Source: Sphingobium boeckii
GTDB taxonomy: Bacteria > Pseudomonadota > Alphaproteobacteria > Sphingomonadales > Sphingomonadaceae
Reading direction: 5' to 3'
DNA length: 64,000 nt
Assembly (NCBI RefSeq): GCF_014199215.1
Contig: NZ_JACIJC010000005.1
Span: 186,001 to 250,000 of the forward strand
Under the pieces are notes generated by a model. It had not been told where the DNA came from and made no database searches. It saw only the letters and a list, made by a program, of their open reading frames with translations. Shown here one piece after another: positions 18,472 to 27,935 of the stretch. Numbering within the stretch: position 1 is the stretch's first letter; each line of letters starts with the position of its first letter. Both the position numbers and the translations under genes were made by a program.

Positions 18472-20240
18472 TCGGCACTGGCGATCTTGCCGCTATTGTC
18501 CATGCGGACCGCACTGGCACCGCTCATCCCGGGAAAGCGCGGCCACATGCCCTGGGACATGGCGGCGAGGCTGGGCGCGGGCTGGCCGGCGTTGCGCTGA
18601 TACATCCAGTAATTGCGCAGCACGATCGTGACGTAGCCGCGCGTCTCCCAGAACGGGATGGATTCGATGTAGAGCAAGGGATCAGCGCGATCGATGCCAA
18701 GCTCATTCCATTTCTTTACCGAGCCGGGGCCGGCGTTATACGCGGCGATCACCTTGGGCAGCAGCCCCTCCGTGGCGGAGAAATCGCGCATCTGCTCCAG
18801 ATAGCTCTGGCCATATTCGATATTGGTGGAGGGCTCGGTCAGCCGCGCCTTGGAATAGGTTTCGCCCTTGCGGCGCGCAATCAATTGCGCGGTGCCGGGC
18901 ATGATCTGCATCAGGCCATAAGCACCGGCGGGGCTCACCACATCGCGGCGGAAGTTCGATTCCTGCAGTGCATGGGCGAAAACGAGCGACTTATCGACGC
19001 GCCAGCCGCCATCCGGCGTCCAGGCCGGTGCGGGATAATGCTGACTGTTGGCCACTTTCGCGCCATTGGGGCCGTTATGCGCCAGCCATATCTGGGTTTC
19101 GGGCAAGCTGAGCCTGCTCGCCACGCCGAGCAGCGCGCCATGATCCTCGCGCGACCCGATCCGCGCCTGATGCCGCAGCAGATCGTTCGCCAGGGCATAT
19201 TCGCCAATCTCGGTCAGCGCGACCGCGGCGCGGACATTGGGGCGGGACGAAAGCCGTTTCCAGTCTGCGCCGCCCCGATCACCATCCATCGCGCGCGCGG
19301 CGCGGATGCCGAGCATTTCGCCCGCCAGCATCCCGTAGAACGTGTCGTCCATCTTCGATGCGATGCGGAGACGCGGCTGCACCTTTTGCGGTTCGCCCAG
19401 CGCCATGTCGGCGCGCGCCGCCCAATAGAGCCCGGCCGCGCGCATGTCTTCGTCTGGCGCGCGGCGCGATACCGTCTCGAACGCCTGCTGCGCGGCGCGA
19501 TAGTCGCGCTGCCGCCATGAGGCGAGACCCATGATCCAATCGGCCTGAGAGGACCATTCGCCCGTGCCGCTTTGCGCCTTGGCGGCGATCGCGCGGCAGG
19601 CGGCGTCATTGCCCGCCTGATAATGCGCCCAGGCGATCTTCTGCTGCCATTCGGTCAGGGCTTCGGGCGTGAGCGTGGTTTCGGCGCCGGTCAGCAGCAA
19701 TTCGGCGGCGATCGGATCGTTCGCCTTGATCAGCGGCATGATCTTCGCGCCCAGCGCCGCGCCGGCGGTGTCGCCCTTGGTGGTTGCGGTGCGCGCCCGG
19801 CTCGGCTTGCCGCCCAGCCAGATCATGCGCTGTTCCTGAGGGAAACTGGGAATCTCGATTGCGCCGCGCTTTCTGGCGATGGCGGCGATCTTGTCGGCCT
19901 CGGGCAGTTCGGGGGCGCTGACGAGCAGCGTCATCAGCGCTGGCGTTTCCACCTTGGGCGACCCCTTGGCCAGATAGAGTTCGGAACGCGCCACATCATG
20001 CAGCGGCCCCTGTTTCATATCGTCCAGCTTCTTGGCCGCCTCGGCCCAGGCCTTGGCCCGGATCGCCGCGAACACCGCGCGATAGGCATCGCGCTCTTCG
20101 CCCGAAAGCTGGCGCGGCAAAGCGGTGTTGGCGGATTTCGCCTCGCCCTTGCGGACGGAGGACAGGTCTTCATTGGCCGCAACGGCCGGAATCACGGGCA
20201 GTGCGATCAGCGCACAGGCAAGCGCGAACCTCAACTTCAA
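18468..20240 (-). CDS. Soluble lytic murein transglycosylase (Slt-type)
   Basis: A 590-residue periplasmic enzyme that cleaves peptidoglycan glycan strands to 1,6-anhydromuropeptides. Residues 1-22 are a signal peptide, residues ~40-420 form the alpha-helical U-shaped domain of Slt70 (TPR-like helical hairpins), and the C-terminal SLT domain carries the catalytic Glu in HALQESNFRRD and the motif GAYGLMQIMPGTA plus AYNAGPGSVKKW. It overlaps both neighbours by 4 bp, placing it in the middle of a UDG-like/slt/moaB operon. Confidence 0.93.
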   Translation of the reverse strand: MKLRFALACALIALPVIPAVAANEDLSSVRKGEAKSANTALPRQLSGEERDAYRAVFAAIRAKAWAEAAKKLDDMKQGPLHDVARSELYLAKGSPKVETPALMTLLVSAPELPEADKIAAIARKRGAIEIPSFPQEQRMIWLGGKPSRARTATTKGDTAGAALGAKIMPLIKANDPIAAELLLTGAETTLTPEALTEWQQKIAWAHYQAGNDAACRAIAAKAQSGTGEWSSQADWIMGLASWRQRDYRAAQQAFETVSRRAPDEDMRAAGLYWAARADMALGEPQKVQPRLRIASKMDDTFYGMLAGEMLGIRAARAMDGDRGGADWKRLSSRPNVRAAVALTEIGEYALANDLLRHQARIGSREDHGALLGVASRLSLPETQIWLAHNGPNGAKVANSQHYPAPAWTPDGGWRVDKSLVFAHALQESNFRRDVVSPAGAYGLMQIMPGTAQLIARRKGETYSKARLTEPSTNIEYGQSYLEQMRDFSATEGLLPKVIAAYNAGPGSVKKWNELGIDRADPLLYIESIPFWETRGYVTIVLRNYWMYQRNAGQPAPSLAAMSQGMWPRFPGMSGASAVRMDNSGKIASAD

Positions 20241-20983
20241 AACTCGATACCCCCGATCAGCAATCGCAGATCCCGCCAGGCGTCCGCCTTGCGGGCGGGG
20301 CTCTGAATCAGGAAGCGCGGCGCAAATGTCGCGACAGCCTCCGTCTTGGCACCATCATGGTTAACCCCGTGTAACTTTCCACGCGCGGAGATGAGTTCCG
20401 TCCCGAGAATGGCACGACTGACCGCCTGACCCATCAAAAGTAAGCGTTTCGGCGCGGCCAGAGCGATGTGATGGCGGGCGATTTCGCCCATCCGCACGAT
20501 CGCTGCCGGGTTGGTCTGGCCGCCGATGGGGCGTTCGAAACAGAGCGACGCGAAATAGACCGAGGCGCGATCGCGCCCGATCGCGGCGAGCATCTTATCG
20601 AACAGCCGGCCCGAATCATCGGACAGCAGCGATCCCGCGGCACCATCGGCCGGCTCCGGCATGTCGATCATCACCATGATCCCGCTGATCGCATCGCCTG
20701 AAGGCAGGATGCGGCGGCCCTGGCGCGATCCATCCGCCATATCGGGCGCTTCCGCGATCCACTGGTGAAAACCGGCAAGCGTATTGGGGAGCGCGGCCGG
20801 AGCGGCTGCGACAGAAATTGCGGGCGCCGTAGCGGCGGTGACGCGGTGTTCGGCAAGCCAGTTGCGCGGCTCCTCGGCGATCGGGGTATCGACCCCCGCG
20901 CTTTGCCACCAATCGAGCGCGCTCAGCGCACCCGTGATATCCAGCATATCTGCCCCCGCTTGCATGGGATTGCTTAGAGTCAT
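20237..20983 (-). CDS. Uracil-DNA glycosylase family protein, degenerate
   Basis: A 248-residue protein; the C-terminal ~165 residues follow the family-4 UDG outline (LFDKMLAAIGRDRASVYFAS, ERPIGGQTNP, a PKRLLLMGQAVSRAIL strand-helix). The usual GEAPG active-site motif reads MIDMPEPAD, the four Fe-S cysteines of family 4 are absent, and the HP-type motif near the end reads FLIQSPARKADAW. The N-terminal ~75 residues are unrelated and low complexity. ATG 20983 was taken; ATGs at 20965 and 20947 are also possible, the last preceded by GCGGGGGCAGAT. Activity on uracil is doubtful. Confidence 0.75.
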   Translation of the reverse strand: MTLSNPMQAGADMLDITGALSALDWWQSAGVDTPIAEEPRNWLAEHRVTAATAPAISVAAAPAALPNTLAGFHQWIAEAPDMADGSRQGRRILPSGDAISGIMVMIDMPEPADGAAGSLLSDDSGRLFDKMLAAIGRDRASVYFASLCFERPIGGQTNPAAIVRMGEIARHHIALAAPKRLLLMGQAVSRAILGTELISARGKLHGVNHDGAKTEAVATFAPRFLIQSPARKADAWRDLRLLIGGIEF

Positions 20984-21083
20984 GGTTGACGGCAGGGTCA
21001 ATCAGAGTGCACCGGCAACATGACAAGGCGTTGTGCGGACGCGACGACAGGAAGGCGCGCGCTGCGGATGGAAGGGAATGACG

Positions 21084-22733
21084 ATGAGTGAACGGGAATC
21101 CATGCCCTATGACGTGGTGATCGTCGGCGGCGGCCCTGCCGGGCTGGCGGCGGCGATCCGGCTGAAACAGCTTGCCGGCGAAAAAAGCGGCGAGATTTCA
21201 GTATGCGTATTGGAAAAGGGCTCGGAGATCGGCGCGCATATCCTCTCCGGCGCGGTCGTCGATCCCAAGGCGCTGGACGAATTGCTGCCCGATTGGCGCG
21301 AAACCTGCCCGATGGCGCAGGTGCCCGTGGTGGAGAACCACCATTGGGTGCTGACCAAGACCGGCAAATTCGCCATGCCGCACATCTTCATGCCGCCTTT
21401 CATGAACAACAAGGGCACTTATACCGGGTCGCTCGGCAATCTCTGCCGCTGGCTGGCGGAGCAGGCCGAAGCGCTGGGCGTGGAGATTTTCCCCGGCTTC
21501 GCGGCTGCCGAAATCCTGTTCAACGAGGATGGCTCGGTGAAGGGCGTCGCCACCGGAGACATGGGCGTCGCGCGCGATGGCACGCACAAGCCCGATTATA
21601 TGCCGGGTATGGAATTGCACGCCAAATACACCTTCTTCGCCGAGGGCGTTCGCGGGCATCTGTCCAAGGAACTCAAGCGCATCTTCAATCTGGAATCGGA
21701 GTGCCAGCCACAGACCTATGGCATCGGTATCAAGGAATTGTGGGATATCCCGGCGGACAAGCATGTGCCGGGACGGGTGATCCATTCGCAAGGCTGGCCG
21801 CTCACCGAAGAGGCCGGGGGTGGATTCCTCTATCACCAGGCCAATGGCCAGGTGGCCTTGGGCTTCGTGGTCGATCTGGATTACAAGAATCCCTATCTCT
21901 CGCCCTTCGAGGAGTTCCAGCGCTGGAAGCAGCATCCCGCGATCCGCGCGGAGATCGAGGGCGGCAAGCGCATTTCCTATGGCGCGCGCGCGATCAACGA
22001 AGGCGGCTGGCAGGCGGTGCCCAAATTGGTGTTCCCCGGTGGCGCGCTGATCGGCTGCTCCGCCGGCTTCGTGAACGTGCCGCGGATCAAGGGCAGCCAT
22101 ACAGCGATGAAATCGGGGATGCTGGCGGCCGAAGCCGCATTCGACGCGATCGCCGCCGGTCGCGAATTTGACGCACTTTCGACCTATCCGGACGCACTCG
22201 ATGCAAGCTGGATCGCGACGGAGCTTAAGATGGTGCGCAATGCCGGGCCGGCGATCCAGAAATTCGGACCGGTGGGCGGCACGCTCGTGGCAGGCATGGA
22301 CATGTGGATGCGCACGCTCAAGATCGGCCTGCCTTTCACGATTCGGACGCATAAGGACAATGAAAGCCTCTGGCGCAAGGATATGGTCCAGAAGATCGAC
22401 TATCCCAAGCCCGATGGCGTGATCAGCTTCGATCGCCTGTCCTCGGTGTTCCTCTCAAACACCAATCATGAAGAAGATCAGCCGATCCATCTGACATTGA
22501 AGGATCCGGACGTTCCGATCGCCTATAATCTACCCATGTATGACGAGCCTGCGCAGCGTTATTGCCCGGCAGGCGTGTATGAGGTGGTAGGACAGGATGA
22601 GGGCAATCCCCGGTTCCAGATCAACGCGCAGAATTGCGTCCATTGCAAGACGTGCGACATCAAGGATCCTACCCAGAACATCAACTGGGTGGTGCCAGAG
22701 GGCGGCGGGGGGCCGAATTATCCCAATATGTAA
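21084..22733 (+). CDS. Electron transfer flavoprotein-ubiquinone oxidoreductase
   Basis: A 549-residue membrane-associated flavoprotein that passes electrons from ETF (fed by acyl-CoA dehydrogenases) to ubiquinone. The N-terminal FAD motif is VVIVGGGPAGLAAAIRL; the C-terminus has the [4Fe-4S] site CVHCKTCDIKDPTQNINW with an earlier cysteine in RYCPAGVYEV. ATG 21084 is preferred over ATG 21078 because GGAAGGGA then has proper spacing. It ends in NYPNM, and the next gene begins immediately downstream. Confidence 0.96.
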   Translation: MSERESMPYDVVIVGGGPAGLAAAIRLKQLAGEKSGEISVCVLEKGSEIGAHILSGAVVDPKALDELLPDWRETCPMAQVPVVENHHWVLTKTGKFAMPHIFMPPFMNNKGTYTGSLGNLCRWLAEQAEALGVEIFPGFAAAEILFNEDGSVKGVATGDMGVARDGTHKPDYMPGMELHAKYTFFAEGVRGHLSKELKRIFNLESECQPQTYGIGIKELWDIPADKHVPGRVIHSQGWPLTEEAGGGFLYHQANGQVALGFVVDLDYKNPYLSPFEEFQRWKQHPAIRAEIEGGKRISYGARAINEGGWQAVPKLVFPGGALIGCSAGFVNVPRIKGSHTAMKSGMLAAEAAFDAIAAGREFDALSTYPDALDASWIATELKMVRNAGPAIQKFGPVGGTLVAGMDMWMRTLKIGLPFTIRTHKDNESLWRKDMVQKIDYPKPDGVISFDRLSSVFLSNTNHEEDQPIHLTLKDPDVPIAYNLPMYDEPAQRYCPAGVYEVVGQDEGNPRFQINAQNCVHCKTCDIKDPTQNINWVVPEGGGGPNYPNM

Positions 22734-22770
22734 ACGCCTTGGCCTGACGGCGCTGGCCCTGTCCGCGCTC

Positions 22771-24381
22771 ATGTCGCCCGTGACGGCTCATGCGTCGGAT
22801 GCGGAGGCGATGGCGGATTATATCCGCGCGCGTATCGCGGATGGGGACGGGCAGCCCGATGCCGCCGCCGCGGCTTATGCGGCCTTGCTGACCGCCCAGC
22901 CGGGCGATGCGGCCATGGCGCTGCGCGCCTATCGCGGCGGGATGGCTGCCGGAGACAAGGCGCTGGCGCTGCGCGCGGCACGGGTGCTGGTGGCTCAGGG
23001 TGCCTTGCCCGCCGAGGGGCGTCTGCTGCTGCTGGCCGAAGCGATCAACGCCAGCGATTGGCGCGCCGCCGATCGAGCCGTGGATGCGTTGCGCGACGAG
23101 GGCAATTTCGACTTCGTCGGCCCGGTGCTGCGCGCCTGGGTGCATTTCGGCGCGGGCCGCAAGGATGCGCTCACCTTTCTCGAAGCGCCGCAGACGAGCG
23201 GTCTTACCGCCGCTTATGCGGGCGAACATCGCGCGTTGCTGATGATCGCGGGCGGCCATGCGGATCAGGGCGTCGCCATTTTGCGCACGCTGCCCACCAG
23301 CGGCACCGGCTTCGCTGGGGCGGCCGTGCGCATTGCAGCCGCCTCGGCGCTGGTTAAAGGCGGACGCCGGGCCGACGCACTGGCGATCCTGACGGGCAAT
23401 GATCCCGCAGTGGTGGCCGCACGATCCAGTCTTATGGCCGGCAAGGCGCTCAATGTGCGCGCCGATACCGCCTCGCGCGGCGCGGCCTTGCTGCTGATGC
23501 GGCTGGCCGAAGATATCGGCGGGCGGCAGGCCGGCGCGCTTTCGGTGTCGCTTGCGCGCATCGCGACCTTTCTCGATCCCGCCAGCGACGCGGCCTGGGT
23601 CGTGACCGCCGATCTGCTGCGCAATCAGGGGAATCCCGGTGCGGCTCTCGTCGCGGTCAGCCGGATCAATGCGAAAGGCCCGTGGCGCACCCAGGCGACC
23701 GATTTGCGCGTGGCGCTGCTGGCGGGCAGCGGTGACGGCGTTTCGGCGCTGGCAGCGGCGACCGTGGCGGCGAAAGCCCGCAATGCCTCGAGCGGCGATT
23801 TCACCCGGCTGGGCGATCTACTGAGCGTGGATGATCGTCATGCCGATGCGGTCAGCGCCTATCGTATGGCGATTGCGAAAGCGGAGACCGAGGGCGCGCC
23901 CGCCGCATGGTCCCATTGGCTGATGCTGGGCAGCGCGCTGAAAGATGCGGGCGATTGGGATGGAGCGAAGGCGGCGCTGGAGCAGGCGCTGGCATTGGCT
24001 CCGGATCAGCCCGTCATCCTCAACTATCTCGGCTATTCGCAGCTCGAACGGCGCGAAAATCTGGCCGAAGCGGAAACGCTGATCGCGCGTGCCAATGCGA
24101 TCAGCCCGGATGACGCCTCCTTCATCGATTCGCTCGGCTGGGCCTATCATGTGCGCGGACAGACCAAGCGCGCGATCGAGACACTGGAACGCGCGGTCAA
24201 TGTGGTGCCCGCCGAATCGATCATGAACGAGCATCTGGGCGATGCCTATTGGGCGGCCGGGCGCAGGATCGAAGCGCGTTATGCCTGGCAATCGGCGCTG
24301 GTGACGGCGGACGAGGATGCCGCGGTGCGTCTGAAGGCCAAGACCGATATGGGCTGGACCACCGCGACCGCCGCGCCATAA
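22771..24381 (+). CDS. Secreted tetratricopeptide-repeat protein
   Basis: Roughly 540 residues of alanine-rich helical repeats; the C-terminal third contains clear TPR units (ILNYLGYSQLERRENLAEAE, DSLGWAYHVRGQTKRAIETL, MNEHLGDAYWAAGRRIEARY). The frame upstream of the first internal ATG (22771) encodes what looks like a signal peptide (KRLGLTALALSALMSPVTAHA) but lacks an ATG, GTG or TTG at its head, so the true start is unclear; ATT/ATA codons at about 22718-22727 or ATG 22597 inside the ETF-QO gene are the only others. It lies 8 bp before ispE. Function is unknown; it is probably periplasmic. Confidence 0.8.
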   Translation: MSPVTAHASDAEAMADYIRARIADGDGQPDAAAAAYAALLTAQPGDAAMALRAYRGGMAAGDKALALRAARVLVAQGALPAEGRLLLLAEAINASDWRAADRAVDALRDEGNFDFVGPVLRAWVHFGAGRKDALTFLEAPQTSGLTAAYAGEHRALLMIAGGHADQGVAILRTLPTSGTGFAGAAVRIAAASALVKGGRRADALAILTGNDPAVVAARSSLMAGKALNVRADTASRGAALLLMRLAEDIGGRQAGALSVSLARIATFLDPASDAAWVVTADLLRNQGNPGAALVAVSRINAKGPWRTQATDLRVALLAGSGDGVSALAAATVAAKARNASSGDFTRLGDLLSVDDRHADAVSAYRMAIAKAETEGAPAAWSHWLMLGSALKDAGDWDGAKAALEQALALAPDQPVILNYLGYSQLERRENLAEAETLIARANAISPDDASFIDSLGWAYHVRGQTKRAIETLERAVNVVPAESIMNEHLGDAYWAAGRRIEARYAWQSALVTADEDAAVRLKAKTDMGWTTATAAP

Positions 24382-24389
24382 GCGCCGCC

Positions 24390-25229
24390 ATGATGCTGCG
24401 TGAAACTGCCTGGGCAAAGATCAATCTGGCGCTCCATGTCCGCCGCCGCCTGGCTGACGGCTATCATGATATCGAAAGCCTGTTCGCCTTTGCCCGGGAT
24501 GGCGATGCGGTTTCGCTTGCGCCGTCCGGTGATCTGACGCTCGCGATCGAAGGGCCGTTTGCGGCGGGGCTGGACGCCGGTCCGGATAATCTGGTGCTCC
24601 GCGCGGCAGAGGCCTTGCGCGGTGCGTTCGGGATATCGGACGGCGCGGCGCTGAGGCTGGTCAAAAATCTTCCCGTGGCGGCGGGCATCGGCGGCGGATC
24701 GGCGGATGCCGCGGCAGCGCTCAGATTGCTGATCCGGCATTGGCGGATCGATCCGCGCGACTTGCGCATTGCCGCCATCGCGTCTGCGCTGGGCGCGGAC
24801 GTGCCGGCCTGCCTTGAAAGCCGCACCCTGCGCGGCGAAGGACGCGGCGATGCCATGGCAATGCTCGATGAGCCGGAACTGGCGGAGATGCCGCTGTTGC
24901 TCGTCAATCCGAAGATCGCGCTGGCCACAGGCCCGGTGTTTGCCGGATGGGATGGCGTAGACCGTGGCCCGCTGGATGGCGGCCCCGCGCTGGCCGCCGC
25001 GCTGGCCGGGCGCAATGATCTGGAGCCGCCGGCTGCCGCGCTCGTGCCCGAAATCGCCACGCTGGTGGACGCGCTTCAGGCGCTGGAGGGCGTGAGGCTC
25101 GCGCGTATGTCGGGATCAGGCGCCACCTGCTTTGCCCTGTTCTCGGATGCGGCGGCGCGCGCGCGAGGCACATGCGTGATCCGGATGCGATGGCCCTCTT
25201 ATTGGTGTCTCGAAACGGCGCTGAAGTGA
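24390..25229 (+). CDS. ispE: 4-diphosphocytidyl-2-C-methyl-D-erythritol kinase
   Basis: A 279-residue GHMP kinase of the MEP isoprenoid pathway that phosphorylates CDP-methylerythritol. Visible motifs are AKINLALHVRRRLADGYHDI at the N-terminus, the ATP loop LPVAAGIGGGSADAAAALR and the C-terminal MSGSGATCFALF. ATG 24390 (a second ATG follows at 24393) is 8 bp past the TPR gene stop, suggesting co-transcription. Confidence 0.96.
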   Translation: MMLRETAWAKINLALHVRRRLADGYHDIESLFAFARDGDAVSLAPSGDLTLAIEGPFAAGLDAGPDNLVLRAAEALRGAFGISDGAALRLVKNLPVAAGIGGGSADAAAALRLLIRHWRIDPRDLRIAAIASALGADVPACLESRTLRGEGRGDAMAMLDEPELAEMPLLLVNPKIALATGPVFAGWDGVDRGPLDGGPALAAALAGRNDLEPPAAALVPEIATLVDALQALEGVRLARMSGSGATCFALFSDAAARARGTCVIRMRWPSYWCLETALK

Positions 25230-25235
25230 CCCGAA

Positions 25236-25252
25236 TGTTCCATATCGGGACA
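25236..25252. promoter_or_regulatory. Candidate activator-binding inverted repeat
   Basis: TGTTCCATATCGGGACA is an imperfect palindrome (TGTyCC-N5-GGrACA) centred 50 bp upstream of the sigma-54 -24 element, the spacing range of a bacterial enhancer-binding protein site. A second, perfect repeat AATTGC-AC-GCAATT lies nearer at 25265-25278. The assignment is inference from position. Confidence 0.35.
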
Positions 25253-25293
25253 GGGATTTCTGGAAATTGCACGCAATTGCGTCGTTTTTGAAC

Positions 25294-25308
25294 TGGCACG
25301 GCGTTTGC
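25294..25308 (+). promoter_or_regulatory. Sigma-54 (RpoN) promoter
   Basis: TGGCACGGCGTTTGC matches the -24/-12 consensus TGGCACG-N4-TTGC at every defined position, with exactly ten bases between GG and GC. Transcription would start near 25320, about 130 nt before the gene at 25449. Confidence 0.75.
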
Positions 25309-25390
25309 GGCGTTGGTTGCGATCGGATCGATCACGCGTCTCGCAGCGCAGATCCATTCGGCCATGGTCCACGCCGACGGTGTGCATCAT

Positions 25391-25426
25391 ATTCGGGGCG
25401 GCAGGCCAAGGCTTGCCGCCCCGAAA
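25391..25426 (+). promoter_or_regulatory. Strong leader hairpin downstream of the sigma-54 promoter
   Basis: ATTCGGGGCGGCAGGCC and GGCTTGCCGCCCCGAAAT pair with one mismatch around a two-base AA loop. It lies in the leader between the sigma-54 promoter and the amidohydrolase gene. There is no T-tract, so it could be a leader structure, the core of a small RNA, or a weak terminator. Confidence 0.5.
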
Positions 25427-25448
25427 TCATTCCGGCACAGACGGTCGC

Positions 25449-26171
25449 ATGAATCCCCTCCATATTCCCGGCGATCCCGCGTCGGGCTTGCTCATCATCG
25501 CCGATCACGCGTCGAACGTCGTTCCAGCCGGCGTCGATCTCGGCGTGCCGCCTGCGGTGATGGGCCAGCATATGGCGGTAGACGTCGGCACATGGGATCT
25601 AGCGCATCGTCTGGCGGAAAAGCTCGACGCGCCCGCGGTGCTCGCCACGCTCTCCCGGCTGGTCGTGGATCTCAATCGCGAAGCCGATGCGCCCGGCGTT
25701 GTGCCGCTGGTGAGTGACGGAGTGGAGATTGCCGGCAATGCCGCGCTGGATGCCGATGAACGCGGGGCGCGGATCGATCTCTATTGGCGGCCCTATCATG
25801 CCGAAGTCGCGCGCCTGATCGCGCATTATTCCCCCGCAATGCTGATATCGCTGCACAGCTTTACCCCGCAATTGACCACCGATCCGCATCAAGCACGACC
25901 ATGGGAGATCGGCGTCCTCTATAATCGGGATGATCGTGCAGCGCGGCTCGCGATTCCCCTGTTAGGCGCTGCGGGCGTGGCGACGGGGGATAATCTGCCT
26001 TATTCCGGAAAAATACTGAATGCGACGATGAACGCTCATGCGGAAGCCGCCGGATTGCCCTATCTTGGTCTGGAAGTGCGGCAGGATCTCATATCGGATA
26101 CGGCCGGCATCTCTCGCTGGGCGGACATAATCGCACATATTATCGGCCACACACGTAATAGTCTTGCGTAA
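25449..26171 (+). CDS. N-formylglutamate amidohydrolase family protein
   Basis: A 240-residue metal-dependent amidohydrolase-type protein. Family motifs are LIIADHASNVVP near the N-terminus, DVGTWDLAHRLAEKL, VVDLNREADAPG and the SLHSFTP strand. In histidine catabolism (HutG) such enzymes split N-formylglutamate, but no hut genes lie nearby, and many relatives have unknown substrates. ATG 25449 was chosen because the protein then starts at the first family motif; the frame is open back to 25305. Upstream control by sigma-54 is suggested by the promoter at 25294. Confidence 0.86.
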   Translation: MNPLHIPGDPASGLLIIADHASNVVPAGVDLGVPPAVMGQHMAVDVGTWDLAHRLAEKLDAPAVLATLSRLVVDLNREADAPGVVPLVSDGVEIAGNAALDADERGARIDLYWRPYHAEVARLIAHYSPAMLISLHSFTPQLTTDPHQARPWEIGVLYNRDDRAARLAIPLLGAAGVATGDNLPYSGKILNATMNAHAEAAGLPYLGLEVRQDLISDTAGISRWADIIAHIIGHTRNSLA

Positions 26172-26213
26172 AACCCGGTCTTTGAGACATAGGGCGCGCA
26201 TGAAGGATGAAAC

Positions 26214-27935
26214 ATGACCCATATTTTCGATAAATCAAAGCTCCCCAGCCGCTATGTCTCCGTTGGCCCCGAAAGCGCACCCCACCGCAGCTATTATTAT
26301 GCCATGGGCCTCACCGAGGAAGAAATTAACCGGCCCTTCGTCGGCGTGGTCAGCGCGGGAAATGACAGTGCGCCATGCAATACCACGCTTGATGCGCAGG
26401 CCGACTGGTGTCGCCAGGGCGTGCATGATGCGGGCGGGTTGCCGCGCCGGTTCAACACCATCACCGTCACGGATGGCATCGCCATGGGTCATCAGGGGAT
26501 GAAGAGTTCGCTGGTCAGCCGTGAGGTGATCGCCGATTCGGTCGAACTTTCGGTCCGCGGCCATTGCTATGACGGGCTGGTCACCTTTGCGGGATGCGAC
26601 AAATCGCTCCCCGGCATGATGATGGCCATGCTGCGCCTGAACGTGCCGTCGATCTTCGTTTATGGCGGCTCGATCCTGCCGGGCCGCTATCAGGAACGCG
26701 ATCTGACCGTGATCGACGTGTTCGAGGCGGTCGGCCGTTATTCGGCCGGGAAATGCCCGCTCTCCGAGGTCACTGCGATCGAGAAGGCGGCGTGCCCCGG
26801 CCATGGCGCGTGCGGTGGCCAATATACCGCCAATACCATGGCCTGTGTGGGCGAAGCGATCGGATTGTCCTTGCCGAACAGCAATATGGCGCCCGCGGTT
26901 TACAAGAGCCGCGAGGAGATCGCGGTCGCGGCTGGTCGTCAGGTGATGGAATTGCTCAAGCTCAATCTGCGTCCGCGCGACATCTGCTCCCGTGATGCGT
27001 TCATCAACGCGGCGCGCATCGTGGCGGCCACGGGCGGTTCCACCAATGGCGCGCTTCACTTGCCGGCGATGGCGAGCGAATGCGGGATCGAATTCGATCT
27101 GTTCGACGTGGCGGAAATCTTCAAGACGACACCGTATCTCGCGGACCTCAAACCCGGCGGTAATTATGTCGCCAGGGACATGTATGAGGCGGGCGGGATC
27201 TACATGCTGATGAAGACGCTCCATGCCGAGGGCTTGCTGCACGGCGATTGCATCACCGTGACCGGCAAGACGCTGGCGGAGAATATCGACGAGATTACCT
27301 GGAACCCCGATCAGAAGGTGATTTACGATGCTAGGACCCCGATCACGCCCACGGGCGGCGTGGTGGGTCTGCGGGGCTCGCTGGCCCCCAATGGCGCGAT
27401 CGTGAAGGTGGCAGGGATGAAGCGCCTGCAATTCACCGGAACGGCCAAGGTGTTCGAGCGCGAGGAGGATGCCTTCGCCGCGGTCGAGGCGCAGCAGATC
27501 GTGGACGGGGATGTCGTCGTGATCCGTTATGAAGGGCCGAAGGGCGGCCCGGGGATGCGCGAGATGCTGTCGACCACCGCGGCGCTTTACGGACAGGGCC
27601 TGGGCGAGACGGTCGCCTTGGTTACGGACGGACGCTTTTCCGGCGGCACGCGTGGTTTCTGCATCGGTCATGTCGGCCCGGAAGCCGCGGAAGGCGGACC
27701 GATCGCGCTCATCGAAAATGGCGACACGATCGCGATCGATGCCGAAGCCGGCACGATCGATCTGGTGGTGCCGGAGGATGTTCTGGATGCGCGCCGCGCG
27801 GCCTGGACGCCGCGCAAGACCGATTATCAATCGGGTGCACTCTGGCGCTATGCGCAGAATGTCGGTCCGGCCTATAAGGGAGCGGTCACGCATCCGGGAG
27901 CCAGCGCCGAAACCCATGTCTACGCGGATATCTGA
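26214..27935 (+). CDS. ilvD: Dihydroxy-acid dehydratase
   Basis: A 573-residue Fe-S dehydratase that converts dihydroxy-acids to 2-keto acids in valine, isoleucine and leucine synthesis. Cluster cysteines are in [12 protein letters not shown] and [18 protein letters not shown], with the C-terminal [13 protein letters not shown] motif at the active site. ATG 26214 follows GAAGGATGAAAC. No other ilv gene is adjacent. The 3' end may overlap the beginning of the lipoprotein-like ORF that follows. Confidence 0.97.
   Translation: MTHIFDKSKLPSRYVSVGPESAPHRSYYYAMGLTEEEINRPFVGVVSAGNDSAPCNTTLDAQADWCRQGVHDAGGLPRRFNTITVTDGIAMGHQGMKSSLVSREVIADSVELSVRGHCYDGLVTFAGCDKSLPGMMMAMLRLNVPSIFVYGGSILPGRYQERDLTVIDVFEAVGRYSAGKCPLSEVTAIEKAACPGHGACGGQYTANTMACVGEAIGLSLPNSNMAPAVYKSREEIAVAAGRQVMELLKLNLRPRDICSRDAFINAARIVAATGGSTNGALHLPAMASECGIEFDLFDVAEIFKTTPYLADLKPGGNYVARDMYEAGGIYMLMKTLHAEGLLHGDCITVTGKTLAENIDEITWNPDQKVIYDARTPITPTGGVVGLRGSLAPNGAIVKVAGMKRLQFTGTAKVFEREEDAFAAVEAQQIVDGDVVVIRYEGPKGGPGMREMLSTTAALYGQGLGETVALVTDGRFSGGTRGFCIGHVGPEAAEGGPIALIENGDTIAIDAEAGTIDLVVPEDVLDARRAAWTPRKTDYQSGALWRYAQNVGPAYKGAVTHPGASAETHVYADI

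Noticed and set aside
21198-22352. A 384-codon minus-strand ORF opposite the ETF-QO gene
   Set aside because: Shadow of the real gene; composition is not protein-like.
26235-27917. A 560-codon minus-strand ORF opposite ilvD
   Set aside because: Fully antisense to a certain gene, with skewed composition and no ribosome-binding site.
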